Program-made: the position numbers and the translations under genes
In this document: positions 16,813 to 25,395 of the stretch, one piece after another
How positions within the stretch are numbered: the first letter of the stretch is position 1
Layout of the letters: each line of letters opens with the position of its first letter
The notes under the pieces: generated by a model
What the model was told of the DNA's origin: nothing
Databases searched by the model: none
What the model saw: only the letters and a program-made list of their open reading frames with translations
Assembly (NCBI GenBank): GCA_017519885.1
Contig: JAFWRO010000007.1
Location: forward strand, 48,963 to 112,962
Length of the DNA: 64,000 nt
Direction of reading: 5' to 3'
Source: Liminaster sp017519885
GTDB lineage: Bacteria > Bacteroidota > Bacteroidia > Bacteroidales > UBA3663

Positions 16813-18141
16813 CTATTTGATATTCACATTGCTGTGTTCGAAGTGCTCCACAAGCGACGTGTTGAAACTCGCATCTTTAAGTGCCGTAATCTCAAGGTCG
16901 CGAAAGATGAAGTTCGACAATTTGTATTGGTCGGGCTGGGGTGTGACATTGAAGAACTGATTGCATTGGATTTTACAGTCGGTCATCCGGATGTGGTCGG
17001 CATATGACATCGGTACGTCGGGGCGGTCCTTCAGGTCGTAGAACTGTGTCCAAGGACGCAGATAGATGAAGTTGTGGACATCACCTTCGCAGCGTTCCAC
17101 GGTGATGTATTCGTATAGTTGTGGCGTGTCGGGCCTCATCTTCAACCAAAGCAGGTTGAATGCATCGGTGACGTGGATATTACGCATCACGATATTGCGG
17201 TTGTGCACCGATTCACTACCCATGGTGAGGCAGCTGTGGCAGAAGCCGTAGGTGCAGTTCTCAATGAGTACATTCTCGTTCATGCCATTGCCTACACTCT
17301 TTTCTGGATTGTCGGCCCAGGGACCTTTACCGCCTTTCATCGATACAGCATCGTCGTTGACCGACATGTAGCAGTCGCGTATCAGTACGTCCTTGACCAC
17401 ATCGAGGTCGATGGCATCTGTTGAGGGGCCTTTGCTATCGTCGGGCTTGTCAAGGCTGTAGATCTTCAATCCAACGAGCTTTAGTCGGTTGCAGCGATAG
17501 AAGTGGGTAGTCCAATAGGGGCTGTTCTGCAGCCGGACACCCTCGATCTGCACATCGTTGCTGTTGGAAACATAGAGGAGTCGCGGTCGTTGTTCGTCCT
17601 TGTTAAGACATTTACGGTTCCATTGTCTCCTGAGCCAGAATGCCTGGTGGTATCGTAGTCCATTGCCATCGATGGTGCCTTGGCCCGAGATGGTGAATCC
17701 ATCCACACCATCGGCATTGATCAGGGCACCGAAATAGAGGCAGGTCTCGCCCTCGATGCGAGTGGTGTCGAGTCGATAGTCGCCGATGAAGTCGCTACCC
17801 TGCAGCACTGCACCTTCACGCAGATGCAGATGTGTGCCAGGTCGGAAGTAGAGTCCGCCTGTCAGATAAACTCCAGCAGGCACGACGATGACACCTCCAC
17901 CTCGCTCGGCTGCCGTATCGATGAGTGCCTGAATCTCATGAGTATGGAGTCTGCCGTCGGCAAAGATGCCGTGGTCGGAGAGCAGATACTGCGTGCCGAG
18001 ATCCTCCAGCTTGACCGGCTTGACCTCATGGAACCACTCGGTGATCTCCTGTCCGTCGGGGAAGTATTCCTTGGCTGACGCTCTGAAACTCAAGGAGGTG
18101 ACACTTAAAAGTGAAAAAAGAAAGATAATCTTTTTCATCAT
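16813..18141 (-). CDS. GH28-family pectin hydrolase
   Basis: Second GH28 of the locus. The start is one of two adjacent ATG codons at 18141/18138, giving MMKKIIFLFSLLSVTSLSF as signal peptide; an ATG further upstream lacks one. The product has about 442 residues. The beta-helix core has SPYWTTHFYRCNRL near residue 205, STDAIDLD near 242 and VNDDAVSMKGGKGPW near 262, supplying the three catalytic acids. CLTMGSESVHNRNI then stands where other members have G-H-G. As in the other copy, this fits an exo-acting or rhamnogalacturonan-type enzyme. It lies between susD (78 bases) and GH2 (9 bases). Confidence 0.88.
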   Translation of the reverse strand: MMKKIIFLFSLLSVTSLSFRASAKEYFPDGQEITEWFHEVKPVKLEDLGTQYLLSDHGIFADGRLHTHEIQALIDTAAERGGGVIVVPAGVYLTGGLYFRPGTHLHLREGAVLQGSDFIGDYRLDTTRIEGETCLYFGALINADGVDGFTISGQGTIDGNGLRYHQAFWLRRQWNRKCLNKDEQRPRLLYVSNSNDVQIEGVRLQNSPYWTTHFYRCNRLKLVGLKIYSLDKPDDSKGPSTDAIDLDVVKDVLIRDCYMSVNDDAVSMKGGKGPWADNPEKSVGNGMNENVLIENCTYGFCHSCLTMGSESVHNRNIVMRNIHVTDAFNLLWLKMRPDTPQLYEYITVERCEGDVHNFIYLRPWTQFYDLKDRPDVPMSYADHIRMTDCKIQCNQFFNVTPQPDQYKLSNFIFRDLEITALKDASFNTSLVEHFEHSNVNIK

Positions 18142-18219
18142 GGAACTGATTCTGAAAAGGGGATAACATAAAGCTATCCCCCTCCATACACACATATTAA
18201 CTTAACTAACCAAAACTAA

Positions 18220-19707
18220 TCAATAACCGGGATTTTGAGTGATATTCGGATTCTCGTCAATGACACTCTGAGGCACAGGGTACAAAGCCATATGGCTCTC
18301 GGGGAACTTGTTCTGCTCGGCAACGGCCGAAACGAACTTGCCATGACGAATGAGGTCATCGCGGCGAACGCCTTCGCAATAGAGTTCGCGTCCACGTTCG
18401 TCAAGAAGGAAGTCGTTGAGGCTCTCCTTGGTGAAGTCGGCAGCGTTGATTTCTGAAACGCCGGCGCGACGACGAATCTGGTTGACCAGTTCTACGCATT
18501 CGGCTGTCGGGCCATTGAGCTGGTTCATAGCTTCGGCCTTTGAGAGCAGTACATCGGCATAACGGAGCAGCATCACGTCGTTGCCCTGATTGGCACCTAC
18601 CTGGTCGGGATCTTCGCTGTACTTCATCGGGCAGGCACCAGTCTGCTTGGCGTGAACCACCTGACGGAAGTCCACATAGTTGCCATCGACATCATAATAG
18701 TAGCGTACGATGCCATTCAGACGTTCGTCGTTGGCCTCGAATTTGTCGTAGAATTCCCAGGGCATGTGCAGACCGCCCGAGATGCCGCTGATGCTGGAAT
18801 TCTGAGCTTTGAAAAGTGGTGAAGAGGGAAGTATGACTGAGAACCAAGTCCAGGCGAAGCTGGTGTTTGAAACGATGCGACCTATGGTCAGGATGGCTTC
18901 GGTGTTGGAGTTGTTTTCGTTCGAGATGTCAAATACGTCGGTATATTTCGGCATCAGGGAGTATTGCCTGAGGGCGATGATCTTGTCGCAGACGTTGTTG
19001 GCATCTGACCAACGCTTCTCGTTCAAATAGACCTTCATCAGCAAGGCGAGAGCAGCGCCGCGTGTGATTCGGCCCCAATTCTGGTTGCTCACTTCGACGT
19101 CGAGATCCTCGTAGGACGAGAGGATGTCTTCTTCCATCCAGCTCACGTACTCGCTGGCAGATGGGCGCGAAGGATTCCATTCGGCATTAACGTTGGTGGC
19201 CACCTCAGGATCGCGTGCAACAGGCATAGGGCCAACGAGCGAATAAATTTGCTGCATAAAGAATACTCGGAGTGCCTTCAGTTCGGCGATATACTGCCGC
19301 TTGGTCTTTTCGTTGAGCGTTGTTGAACTCTCTACCGAAGCAATGATCTTCGAGGCTTTGGTGACGCCTTTCTGATAAGCTGTATAGCAAGTCTTGATGG
19401 GGTTGTCGTTGGCAGTCCAGATGTAGGTATCGTACTTTATCCAAGGATTGCTGGTCCAGCCGGTGTTCAGTTCGTCGGTCGATAATTCCTGTGCGATGAA
19501 GCCTGAATTGTTGAGCCACTGATAGATATAGCTGTTGCCCAAGGTGTTATAGACACCGATGAGTGAGGAATAGAGGTCTTCGTTCGATTGCGGGAAGTTG
19601 TCGGAATCTATATATGTATAGTTCTCGTAGTCAAGATCTGTGCAACTGGTCGTCAGCGTGAGGGCAAGGCCAAGTGCCATGAAGTATTTGGTGATTATCT
19701 GTTTCAT
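18220..19707 (-). CDS. susD: SusD/RagB-family glycan-binding lipoprotein
   Basis: SusD proteins form the lid of the SusC transporter at the outer surface and catch oligosaccharides. The 495-residue product has a lipoprotein signal (MKQIITKYFMALGLALTLTTSC, Cys22) followed by the usual acidic surface-export region (TDLDYENYTYIDSD). The four-TPR core and the C-terminal blocks are typical: DVLLSKAEAMNQLNG, IRRRAGVSEI, FLLDERGRELYCEG and RRDDLIRHGKF. The end NPNITQNPGY is the classical SusD terminus. It follows susC by 29 bases. The symbol denotes the family; the sugar is not known from the sequence. Confidence 0.95.
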   Translation of the reverse strand: MKQIITKYFMALGLALTLTTSCTDLDYENYTYIDSDNFPQSNEDLYSSLIGVYNTLGNSYIYQWLNNSGFIAQELSTDELNTGWTSNPWIKYDTYIWTANDNPIKTCYTAYQKGVTKASKIIASVESSTTLNEKTKRQYIAELKALRVFFMQQIYSLVGPMPVARDPEVATNVNAEWNPSRPSASEYVSWMEEDILSSYEDLDVEVSNQNWGRITRGAALALLMKVYLNEKRWSDANNVCDKIIALRQYSLMPKYTDVFDISNENNSNTEAILTIGRIVSNTSFAWTWFSVILPSSPLFKAQNSSISGISGGLHMPWEFYDKFEANDERLNGIVRYYYDVDGNYVDFRQVVHAKQTGACPMKYSEDPDQVGANQGNDVMLLRYADVLLSKAEAMNQLNGPTAECVELVNQIRRRAGVSEINAADFTKESLNDFLLDERGRELYCEGVRRDDLIRHGKFVSAVAEQNKFPESHMALYPVPQSVIDENPNITQNPGY

Positions 19708-19736
19708 AATGCTGTCTTTTTGGTGGAAATCATTGA

Positions 19737-22700
19737 TTAGAATGTGATGTCAAGACCCAGAGAGAAGGTACGCTGGTTGGGGTAGGCAGCAAAGCTGTCG
19801 GTCTCAGGATCTGTGCCAGTATAGTTAGTGATGCAGAATAGGTTTTGAGCATCGAAATAGAGACGGCATCGTGAAATGCCACGGATCTTGCCTTGTGGCA
19901 GCGTGTAGCCGAGAGTCAGGTGCTTGAGGCGAACGAAGTCAGCATCTTCTACCCAGAAGTCGGATGCACTTTCCCACTTGGTGTAGAAACCATTGGGATA
20001 TTTGCCATTGGGATTGGATGAAGTCCAGATGTCACGTGTATCGGTCGAGATATTGTCGAGATAGTTGAGACGATCAGGCTTGAGGAACTGTTGGCGCGTG
20101 TAGTTGTAGCGCTCCTGTCCTAAGGCGCCATAGAAGAAGAGCGTGAGGTCGAAGTCCTTGTAGGTGATGGTGTTGCCGAAGCCAAGGGTGAGTTCTGGCG
20201 CTGAGTCGCAGATGATAGTTTTGTCGTTGTCGTCAATCTTGTTGTCGCCATTCAGGTCAATCACCTTGATCGAACCAGGCACAGCACTGGCATCCCAAGC
20301 TACAGTCTCGCCTGCCTGAATCAGACCGTCGGTCTTGTAACCCCAAGTGATGTGGAGAGGGTCGGTGTCGCCTTGATACACAGCCAGAATGGTGTAAGGG
20401 TTGCGTGTCTTCCAGCGATCCTTGTAGTGCGAGAGGGTGAGGTCGGTGCTCCAGGTGAAATCTTTCTTGACGATGTTTTGTGTCGAAAGCTGGAACTCTA
20501 CGCCTGTGCTTTGAGTAGAGCCAAGGTTGTCGGCAACACTTGAAACAGGATAGTAGGAACCTACGCTGCGCGAATCGAGCAGGTCGTCGATGACCTTGTG
20601 GAAGTATTCGAAGCTGCCGGTAATACGGTTGTGGAAGAAGCCGAAATCAAGGCCTACGTTATATTCAGTTGTAGTTTCCCACTTGAGATTTGGGTTGGAT
20701 AGCTGCGACTCGGAGGTGCCGGTAACAAGTGATCCGCCGATTACGGCATTGGTTCCCGAACGGTAGTATCCATAGGCATTGCCACCGATCTCAGCATTAC
20801 CTGTTTGGCCGAGGCTCAGGCGGAGCTTGAGGTTAGAGATCCAGTTGATGTCCTTTACCCATTCCTCCTCGGAGATACGCCAAGCGATGGCTCCCGAAGG
20901 GAAGATACCGTACTTGTGGTTGTCACCGAACTTGTCGGAACCATCGGCACGAAGTGTGAAGTTGAAGAGGTAGCGATCCTTTAGGTCATAGTTGATTCGT
21001 CCGAACCAGGAAACATATTTCGAGATACTTAGCGAACTGCCCACTTTCTTTGTGAGGTCGCCACCGCCACCGAGGTTATATACATTAGATATGTCGGAGA
21101 GGAAGTCTGAGTTGGCAGCCATGAAGTAGTCCGACTCATATTTCTGATAGGCATAGCCTGCCATAACCTTGATGGCATGTATCTTGGCCAATGTCTTGCT
21201 ATAGGTCAGCGTGGCATCGAGCAGATAGTCGTTTCGTGTGGTCTGCGAGATGGTGGCAGAAGAGTTGCTCTGCATGCCCGTGAATGTTGTCTTTGGATAA
21301 TATTCGTCACGACGGGTTTCGCCATAGTTCCAGCCCCAGCTTACGCGAGCCAAAAGGTCGGGAGTGATCTGGAAGTTCCAGTAGTTGCTGATGAGCAGAC
21401 GTGTGTTCTTTCTGCGATTGGTAACCTCGTTGAGCGACAAGGGGTTGTTACCACCATGATTGGGGTTGAGGGTGTAATTGCCATCTGCATCGTAGGGCTG
21501 CAGATAGTTGGGGAACATGATGATTGAGTTGATGATGCTCAGATTGTCGCTATTTGACGATTCCTGCAGCAGGTCAAAGAGAGCGCGGGTGCCCGATGCT
21601 GTCACGCCGGTAGAGATATATTTGTTGAATGTGTAGTCCATATTAAAGCGTGCCATGAACTTCTGCTTTCCGCTGTTCTCGATCACACCTTTCTGATTAT
21701 AGTGGCCCAATGAGAGCAGGTAATGCATCTTCTCGCTTCCACCGCTTATCGAGAGATTCTCTTCGTTGATCACACCTGTGCGAGTCATCTGGTCCCAATA
21801 GTCAGTGTTGACGGCACTAGCGATATCGGCATCACTGAAAGGGTAGGTTGGAGTAGAGGTGATGGTACTTGGATCGACAGTACCGTAAGGGGCAATCTTG
21901 TTGCTGTAGAGCCATTTCTCATAATAATAGTTGTTGGCAAGCTGCATATATTCCTTGGCATCCACGATGTCATAGGGATTTTCGATGGATTGCAGCGAAC
22001 CGCTCAACTTAAGGTTGACTATGGCTTTTCCTTCCTTGCCCTTCTTGGTGGTGACGAGGATAACGCCGTTGGCTGCACGGGCACCATAAATGGAGGTAGA
22101 TGATGCATCCTTGAGCACTTCGACCGACTCGATATCGCTCGGGTTGACAGTGCTGATGTCACCTCCAGGGAAACCATCGATGACGTAGAGCGGAGTATTG
22201 CCTGCACCCGTAGAGGCTTGTCCTCGGATCACCATCGAATAGCCTCCATCGGGAGAAGCAGAGGTTTGTGAGATGTCGAGACCAGCGACACGCCCCATCA
22301 GGATGTTCGAGACGTCGGTGGTTGCAACTTTTTCGACCTTGTCCATCTTGACGCTGGCTACGGCACCGGTAAGGTTGGATTTCTTGACACTGCCATAACC
22401 TACGACCACTACGTCATCAAGCAGTTCGGTATCTTCTTCAAGTGTGATCTTGAGGTCTCCCTTTTTGGCCGAAGTTTCTGCTTGCTGATAACCCAAATAA
22501 GAGATTACAAGGGTGGAATTGGGTGCGGCATTGAGTTCGAATCGTCCATTGGCATCCGTGATGGTACCGACGGTGGTGCCTTTGACGATGACAGTGGCAC
22601 CGACAATAGGTTCGCCATCGTTGCCGCGTACTACACCCTTGATTGGAGCCTGCTGCCCAGAATTGGTGTCCTGGCTGGATTCGCGGTGAATGATGATACG

Positions 22701-22970
22701 CTTTCCTTGCACCTCGAAGGTGACATTCTGGCCGGTAATAATCTGACTGACGGCCTCCTTGAGGTCGGTAGCCTTGACGTTCACCACCTTCTTGGTGTCG
22801 AGGTCTTCGGTGGAGAAGACGACCGAATATCCAGTCTTCTCCTTGAGCTCGGTGATGGCTTTTTTGACTGTTACATTTTGGAGGTCGATCGAAACGGCCT
22901 GTCCATAGACGCTCATGTTGAAGCACAGCGCAGCTCCGCATATGAGCAAGGTCTTCAAGTGATTAATCAT
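19737..22970 (-). CDS. susC: SusC-type TonB-dependent transporter with signalling domain
   Basis: The 1077-residue outer-membrane transporter imports glycan fragments. In order: a signal peptide (about residues 1-24, ending VYGQ), an STN domain (about 30-95, VTVKKAITELKEKTGYSVVF), and a carboxypeptidase-like regulatory domain (about 110-190, GEPIVGATVIVKGT). Then come the TonB-plug region (VVVVGYGSVKKSNLTGAVASV, then ASPDGGYSMVIRGQAS) and a barrel ending in QRTFSLGLDITF. The STN domain allows substrate binding to be relayed to the FecR anti-sigma factor encoded upstream. No housekeeping promoter is seen directly before the gene on its strand, which fits use of the dedicated ECF sigma factor. 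Confidence 0.95.
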   Translation of the reverse strand: MINHLKTLLICGAALCFNMSVYGQAVSIDLQNVTVKKAITELKEKTGYSVVFSTEDLDTKKVVNVKATDLKEAVSQIITGQNVTFEVQGKRIIIHRESSQDTNSGQQAPIKGVVRGNDGEPIVGATVIVKGTTVGTITDANGRFELNAAPNSTLVISYLGYQQAETSAKKGDLKITLEEDTELLDDVVVVGYGSVKKSNLTGAVASVKMDKVEKVATTDVSNILMGRVAGLDISQTSASPDGGYSMVIRGQASTGAGNTPLYVIDGFPGGDISTVNPSDIESVEVLKDASSTSIYGARAANGVILVTTKKGKEGKAIVNLKLSGSLQSIENPYDIVDAKEYMQLANNYYYEKWLYSNKIAPYGTVDPSTITSTPTYPFSDADIASAVNTDYWDQMTRTGVINEENLSISGGSEKMHYLLSLGHYNQKGVIENSGKQKFMARFNMDYTFNKYISTGVTASGTRALFDLLQESSNSDNLSIINSIIMFPNYLQPYDADGNYTLNPNHGGNNPLSLNEVTNRRKNTRLLISNYWNFQITPDLLARVSWGWNYGETRRDEYYPKTTFTGMQSNSSATISQTTRNDYLLDATLTYSKTLAKIHAIKVMAGYAYQKYESDYFMAANSDFLSDISNVYNLGGGGDLTKKVGSSLSISKYVSWFGRINYDLKDRYLFNFTLRADGSDKFGDNHKYGIFPSGAIAWRISEEEWVKDINWISNLKLRLSLGQTGNAEIGGNAYGYYRSGTNAVIGGSLVTGTSESQLSNPNLKWETTTEYNVGLDFGFFHNRITGSFEYFHKVIDDLLDSRSVGSYYPVSSVADNLGSTQSTGVEFQLSTQNIVKKDFTWSTDLTLSHYKDRWKTRNPYTILAVYQGDTDPLHITWGYKTDGLIQAGETVAWDASAVPGSIKVIDLNGDNKIDDNDKTIICDSAPELTLGFGNTITYKDFDLTLFFYGALGQERYNYTRQQFLKPDRLNYLDNISTDTRDIWTSSNPNGKYPNGFYTKWESASDFWVEDADFVRLKHLTLGYTLPQGKIRGISRCRLYFDAQNLFCITNYTGTDPETDSFAAYPNQRTFSLGLDITF

Positions 22971-23035
22971 AAAGTTTGTTAAATTATTTAAGTAATTTGA
23001 CCACAGTCCGAGAAAAAGCCATATATTTGCAAAAC

Positions 23036-23115
23036 TTTCTGGATGTGGATTTCACACTCTCACATTGGCGAAAGATTCTTGTTGGCAGAGGGATGGTCCA
23101 GATCTCTCTGCTTTT
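23036..23115 (+). ncRNA. Probable antisense small RNA between fecR and susC
   Basis: On the plus strand, opposite to susC and fecR, TTTG at 22996-22999, a 22-base spacer and TATATTTG at 23022-23029 form a promoter. About 80 bases downstream an inverted repeat (GCAGAG at 23085-23090, CTCTGC at 23106-23111) is followed by TTTT, an intrinsic terminator. Position and orientation match the DonS-type RNAs described in Bacteroides fragilis, which lie between anti-sigma and susC genes and repress the locus in trans or cis. No protein could be made from it. The RNA itself is an inference. Confidence 0.45.
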
Positions 23116-23189
23116 CGTATCTAATGCCCGATGCTTCTGCTTAAGGACTGGATGATGGGTTGGGATGTTTCATGTTTTTGTGTGTTGAA

Positions 23190-24098
23190 TTAGTTGCGTC
23201 TCGAAAGGGCGATGCTTCCGTCAGTATTGTAGGAATATTTTAGTTTGCCTGTTTCACACAGAATGTCGAGCACCTCGTTGATGGTCTGTTCGCTGCGCGA
23301 GAAGTCGCCATAGAAGCACAGAGTCCTGATGGAAGGGTCGTCGATGCGAATCTTGACATTATAACTGTGATTCAATATGTTCACGATATGTTCCAAGGGA
23401 TCTTCGTCAAAGAAGAGTTGGCCCGATGTCCAGAGCGAAGCGGTCGTGGCGTTGGTCGTGTCGATGCTCATCTTTCCAGTGGTCTTGTCAAGGATGCAGT
23501 GTTGGTTGGGTGTCAGGGTGATGATGTTGTTCGCATCGACGATGCTGTTCATGGCGACGCTGCCTTCCTCGAGTGTCACTTCGGCGAGTGACTCGTCCTG
23601 GTAGTCGCAGACGTTGAACTTCGTTCCCAGAACTGTGACCTTGATAGCGTTGCTTTCCACAGTGAAAGGTTTGCTCTTGTCATGGGTTACCTCGAAATAG
23701 CCTTCGCCCGACATCCTGACGTCCCTATTCTTTACACCGAAGCCTTGCGAGTAGGTGAGCGAGGAACCTGCGTTAAGCCATACGATGCTACCATCAGGAA
23801 GAACGATGCGTGATCGTGAATCGGAAGGTGCCTCTATGGTCATGTCTGCCATCTTGCTTTCCACACTGACCTGTCCGAAATAGTTCGAGACGACAGCAAT
23901 GAGGATAACGACTGCCGCAGCAGCTGCATATCTGAGCCATCGTCTTGTCGGCGATTGTGCTTGATGGCCTTTTACGCGTTTCTGGAACCGTTGATAGCCA
24001 GCTTCTGCATCGAATCGCGGCGTGGCGCCATTAGTGTCCTCTCTCTCACTCAGGAGAGCAGTCAGGAGCTCATCGAATTGTTTCTGCTTGTTTGCCAT
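23190..24098 (-). CDS. FecR-type anti-sigma factor
   Basis: The 302-residue inner-membrane protein passes the signal from the SusC STN domain to the sigma factor. Residues 1-75 are cytoplasmic and sigma-binding. The membrane segment near 78-96 reads YAAAAAVVILIAVVSNYFG. The periplasmic FecR domain follows (APSDSRSRIVLPDGSIVWLNAGSSL, then RMSGEGYFEVTHD and FTVESNAIKVTVLGTKFNV). The C-terminal ~80 residues (LFFDEDPLEHIVNILNHSYNVKIRI) form the STN-binding domain. Order sigma-fecR-susC is the standard one. It starts 120 bases after the sigma gene. Confidence 0.95.
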   Translation of the reverse strand: MANKQKQFDELLTALLSEREDTNGATPRFDAEAGYQRFQKRVKGHQAQSPTRRWLRYAAAAAVVILIAVVSNYFGQVSVESKMADMTIEAPSDSRSRIVLPDGSIVWLNAGSSLTYSQGFGVKNRDVRMSGEGYFEVTHDKSKPFTVESNAIKVTVLGTKFNVCDYQDESLAEVTLEEGSVAMNSIVDANNIITLTPNQHCILDKTTGKMSIDTTNATTASLWTSGQLFFDEDPLEHIVNILNHSYNVKIRIDDPSIRTLCFYGDFSRSEQTINEVLDILCETGKLKYSYNTDGSIALSRRN

Positions 24099-24218
24099 TT
24101 TTGTATCGGTTTCAATTGTATGACGGGATAATTTGAAAGGCGGGTAGTCCCGCCTACAAAATTTGTTTATTTTTTTTCTTTTTTTTATTTTCTTCTTTCC
24201 AAAGTATCTTATCAGGTC

Positions 24219-24809
24219 TCAGTGCCTCAGGAAGAGCAAGGCAATGAGCATGAGTTGTGGCCCTAACGTCTCACGCAGTTGGCGCAAGGCATTTTTGATA
24301 TGGTATTTCACGGTATTGATTGTTATTCCCAGTTCGTCGGCAATCTCTTGATAGGATTTCTCCTCCATACGACTTTCAATGAATACTCGCCGACACTCAT
24401 CTGGAAGAGCATCTATAGCCTTCTGTACGATATCGACCAGTTGCTCTTCTTCAAGAGGCATGGACGTATCGGAAAGCATTGAGTGCACTTGTTGCATCTC
24501 AGACTCGGAGATTTTTGATGCAGCTATTTCATATTCATGGTGCGATGATTCCAGATAATCGATACAGCGGTTTCGGATGGCTGCCAAAAGATAGCTTCGC
24601 AGCGAAACCTTCACTATCAACGAATCTCGGTGTTGCCAAAGGTGTACGATGAGGTCTTCGACCAGATTCTCTGCAAGGAATGCATCTTCCACGTATCGGA
24701 ACGCCACACGACAAAGGGCATCATAATGATGCTCATACAAGTATTTGTATGCCTTGTCGTTTCCCAGCTTGAGTTGCTCGATGATCAGTCGTTCTTCAAT
24801 AGGTAGCAT
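24219..24809 (-). CDS. ECF RNA polymerase sigma factor
   Basis: The 196-residue product belongs to the Bacteroidetes ECF sigma group paired with FecR. Region 2 spans about residues 20-90 (AYKYLYEHHYDALCRVAFRYV, then LVEDLIVHLWQHRD and SLRSYLLAAIRNRCIDYL). Region 4 covers about 125-185 (AIDALPDECRRVFIESRMEEKSYQEIADELGITINTVKYHIKNAL) with the helix-turn-helix. A hydrophobic C-terminus (LMLIALLFLRH) is usual in this group. It is expected to activate the susC-led operon when FecR is triggered. Its own promoter is housekeeping-like. Confidence 0.95.
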   Translation of the reverse strand: MLPIEERLIIEQLKLGNDKAYKYLYEHHYDALCRVAFRYVEDAFLAENLVEDLIVHLWQHRDSLIVKVSLRSYLLAAIRNRCIDYLESSHHEYEIAASKISESEMQQVHSMLSDTSMPLEEEQLVDIVQKAIDALPDECRRVFIESRMEEKSYQEIADELGITINTVKYHIKNALRQLRETLGPQLMLIALLFLRH

Positions 24810-24882
24810 GATTAATTATAGGTATATATGAATAGGCAAGAATGCTGTGGATTTAGCGTGTGTGTTAGCCGCTAATCGGCTG

Positions 24883-24913
24883 CAAATATAATGGATAGTT
24901 TTGTATTTTGCAA
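24883..24913 (-). promoter_or_regulatory. Promoter of the ECF sigma gene
   Basis: On the minus strand TTTG, a 20-base spacer and TATATTTG match the consensus. The start site would be about 65 bases before the sigma start codon. The sigma and fecR genes would thus be expressed at a basal level by the housekeeping sigma factor. Confidence 0.75.
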
Positions 24914-24934
24914 ATATTTTGTCCGGAAAACTGA

Positions 24935-25009
24935 TTATCTCTATCACGAATTATCGAAATAAATAATTATTCTGCAACCCTAGACCTTAAAAATTCGATA
25001 ATTCGTGAT
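24935..25009. repeat. Palindromic repeat, copy 1
   Basis: ATCACGAATTATCGAA and TTCGATAATTCGTGAT are inverted copies framing about 35 bases. The first 24 bases are identical to those at 28412-28435, and the right arm with flank is identical over 19 bases to 28514-28532. In both places the repeat lies just before the 3' end of an amrS sequence. This resembles a dispersed REP- or MITE-like element. Confidence 0.75.
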
Positions 25010-25019
25010 AAAAAGAAAG

Positions 25020-25240
25020 TCAAATATTCCCTAAATACACTTTCTTGATGACCTCGTCCAGCGCGATGTCACGCGCCTTGATGAGGGTATTCTTGGGCGT
25101 GGAATAACTGTTGCTCAAATGGCTCACTTCCGTTGGCAAAGCCTGTGAGATGTCATGATTCTGGCAATTCAGACAACGGATATTACAGTTCGCACAGGCC
25201 AGCACAAATCAAGATGGAACCCGTAATTCGGCCTCTTCTC
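25020..25240 (-). pseudogene. Remnant of amrS (radical SAM protein of the AmmeMemo system)
   Basis: The minus strand encodes CANCNIRCLNCQNHDISQ followed after a few residues by SYSTPKNTLIKARDIALDE and the terminus KKVYLGNI. These are the iron-sulphur motif and the extreme C-terminus of the intact amrS at 28586-29449, here joined with the middle (about 160 residues) deleted. Upstream, EKRP.YGFH matches the intact EKKPLYGFH but in another frame, so there is also a frameshift. No start codon or promoter fits. It is a decayed partial duplicate. Confidence 0.9.
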
Positions 25241-25315
25241 AATTGAATTGCCTGCCCAATAATCTCCACTTTTTTCCAAAAAAATGAATAAATCCGCACA
25301 TTTTCATCCATTCTC

Positions 25316-25347
25316 TTGCACGGAATAAGAAAAAATTCGTATATTTG
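25316..25347 (+). promoter_or_regulatory. Promoter of the PL1 gene
   Basis: TTG at 25316-25318, a 21-base spacer and TATATTTG at 25340-25347 match the consensus. It rules out the in-frame TTG start at 25345 and supports the ATG at 25396. Confidence 0.75.
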
Positions 25348-25395
25348 CGGCACAAACATATCGTTAACACTTCTTATTTCAAACCACGCACTGTC

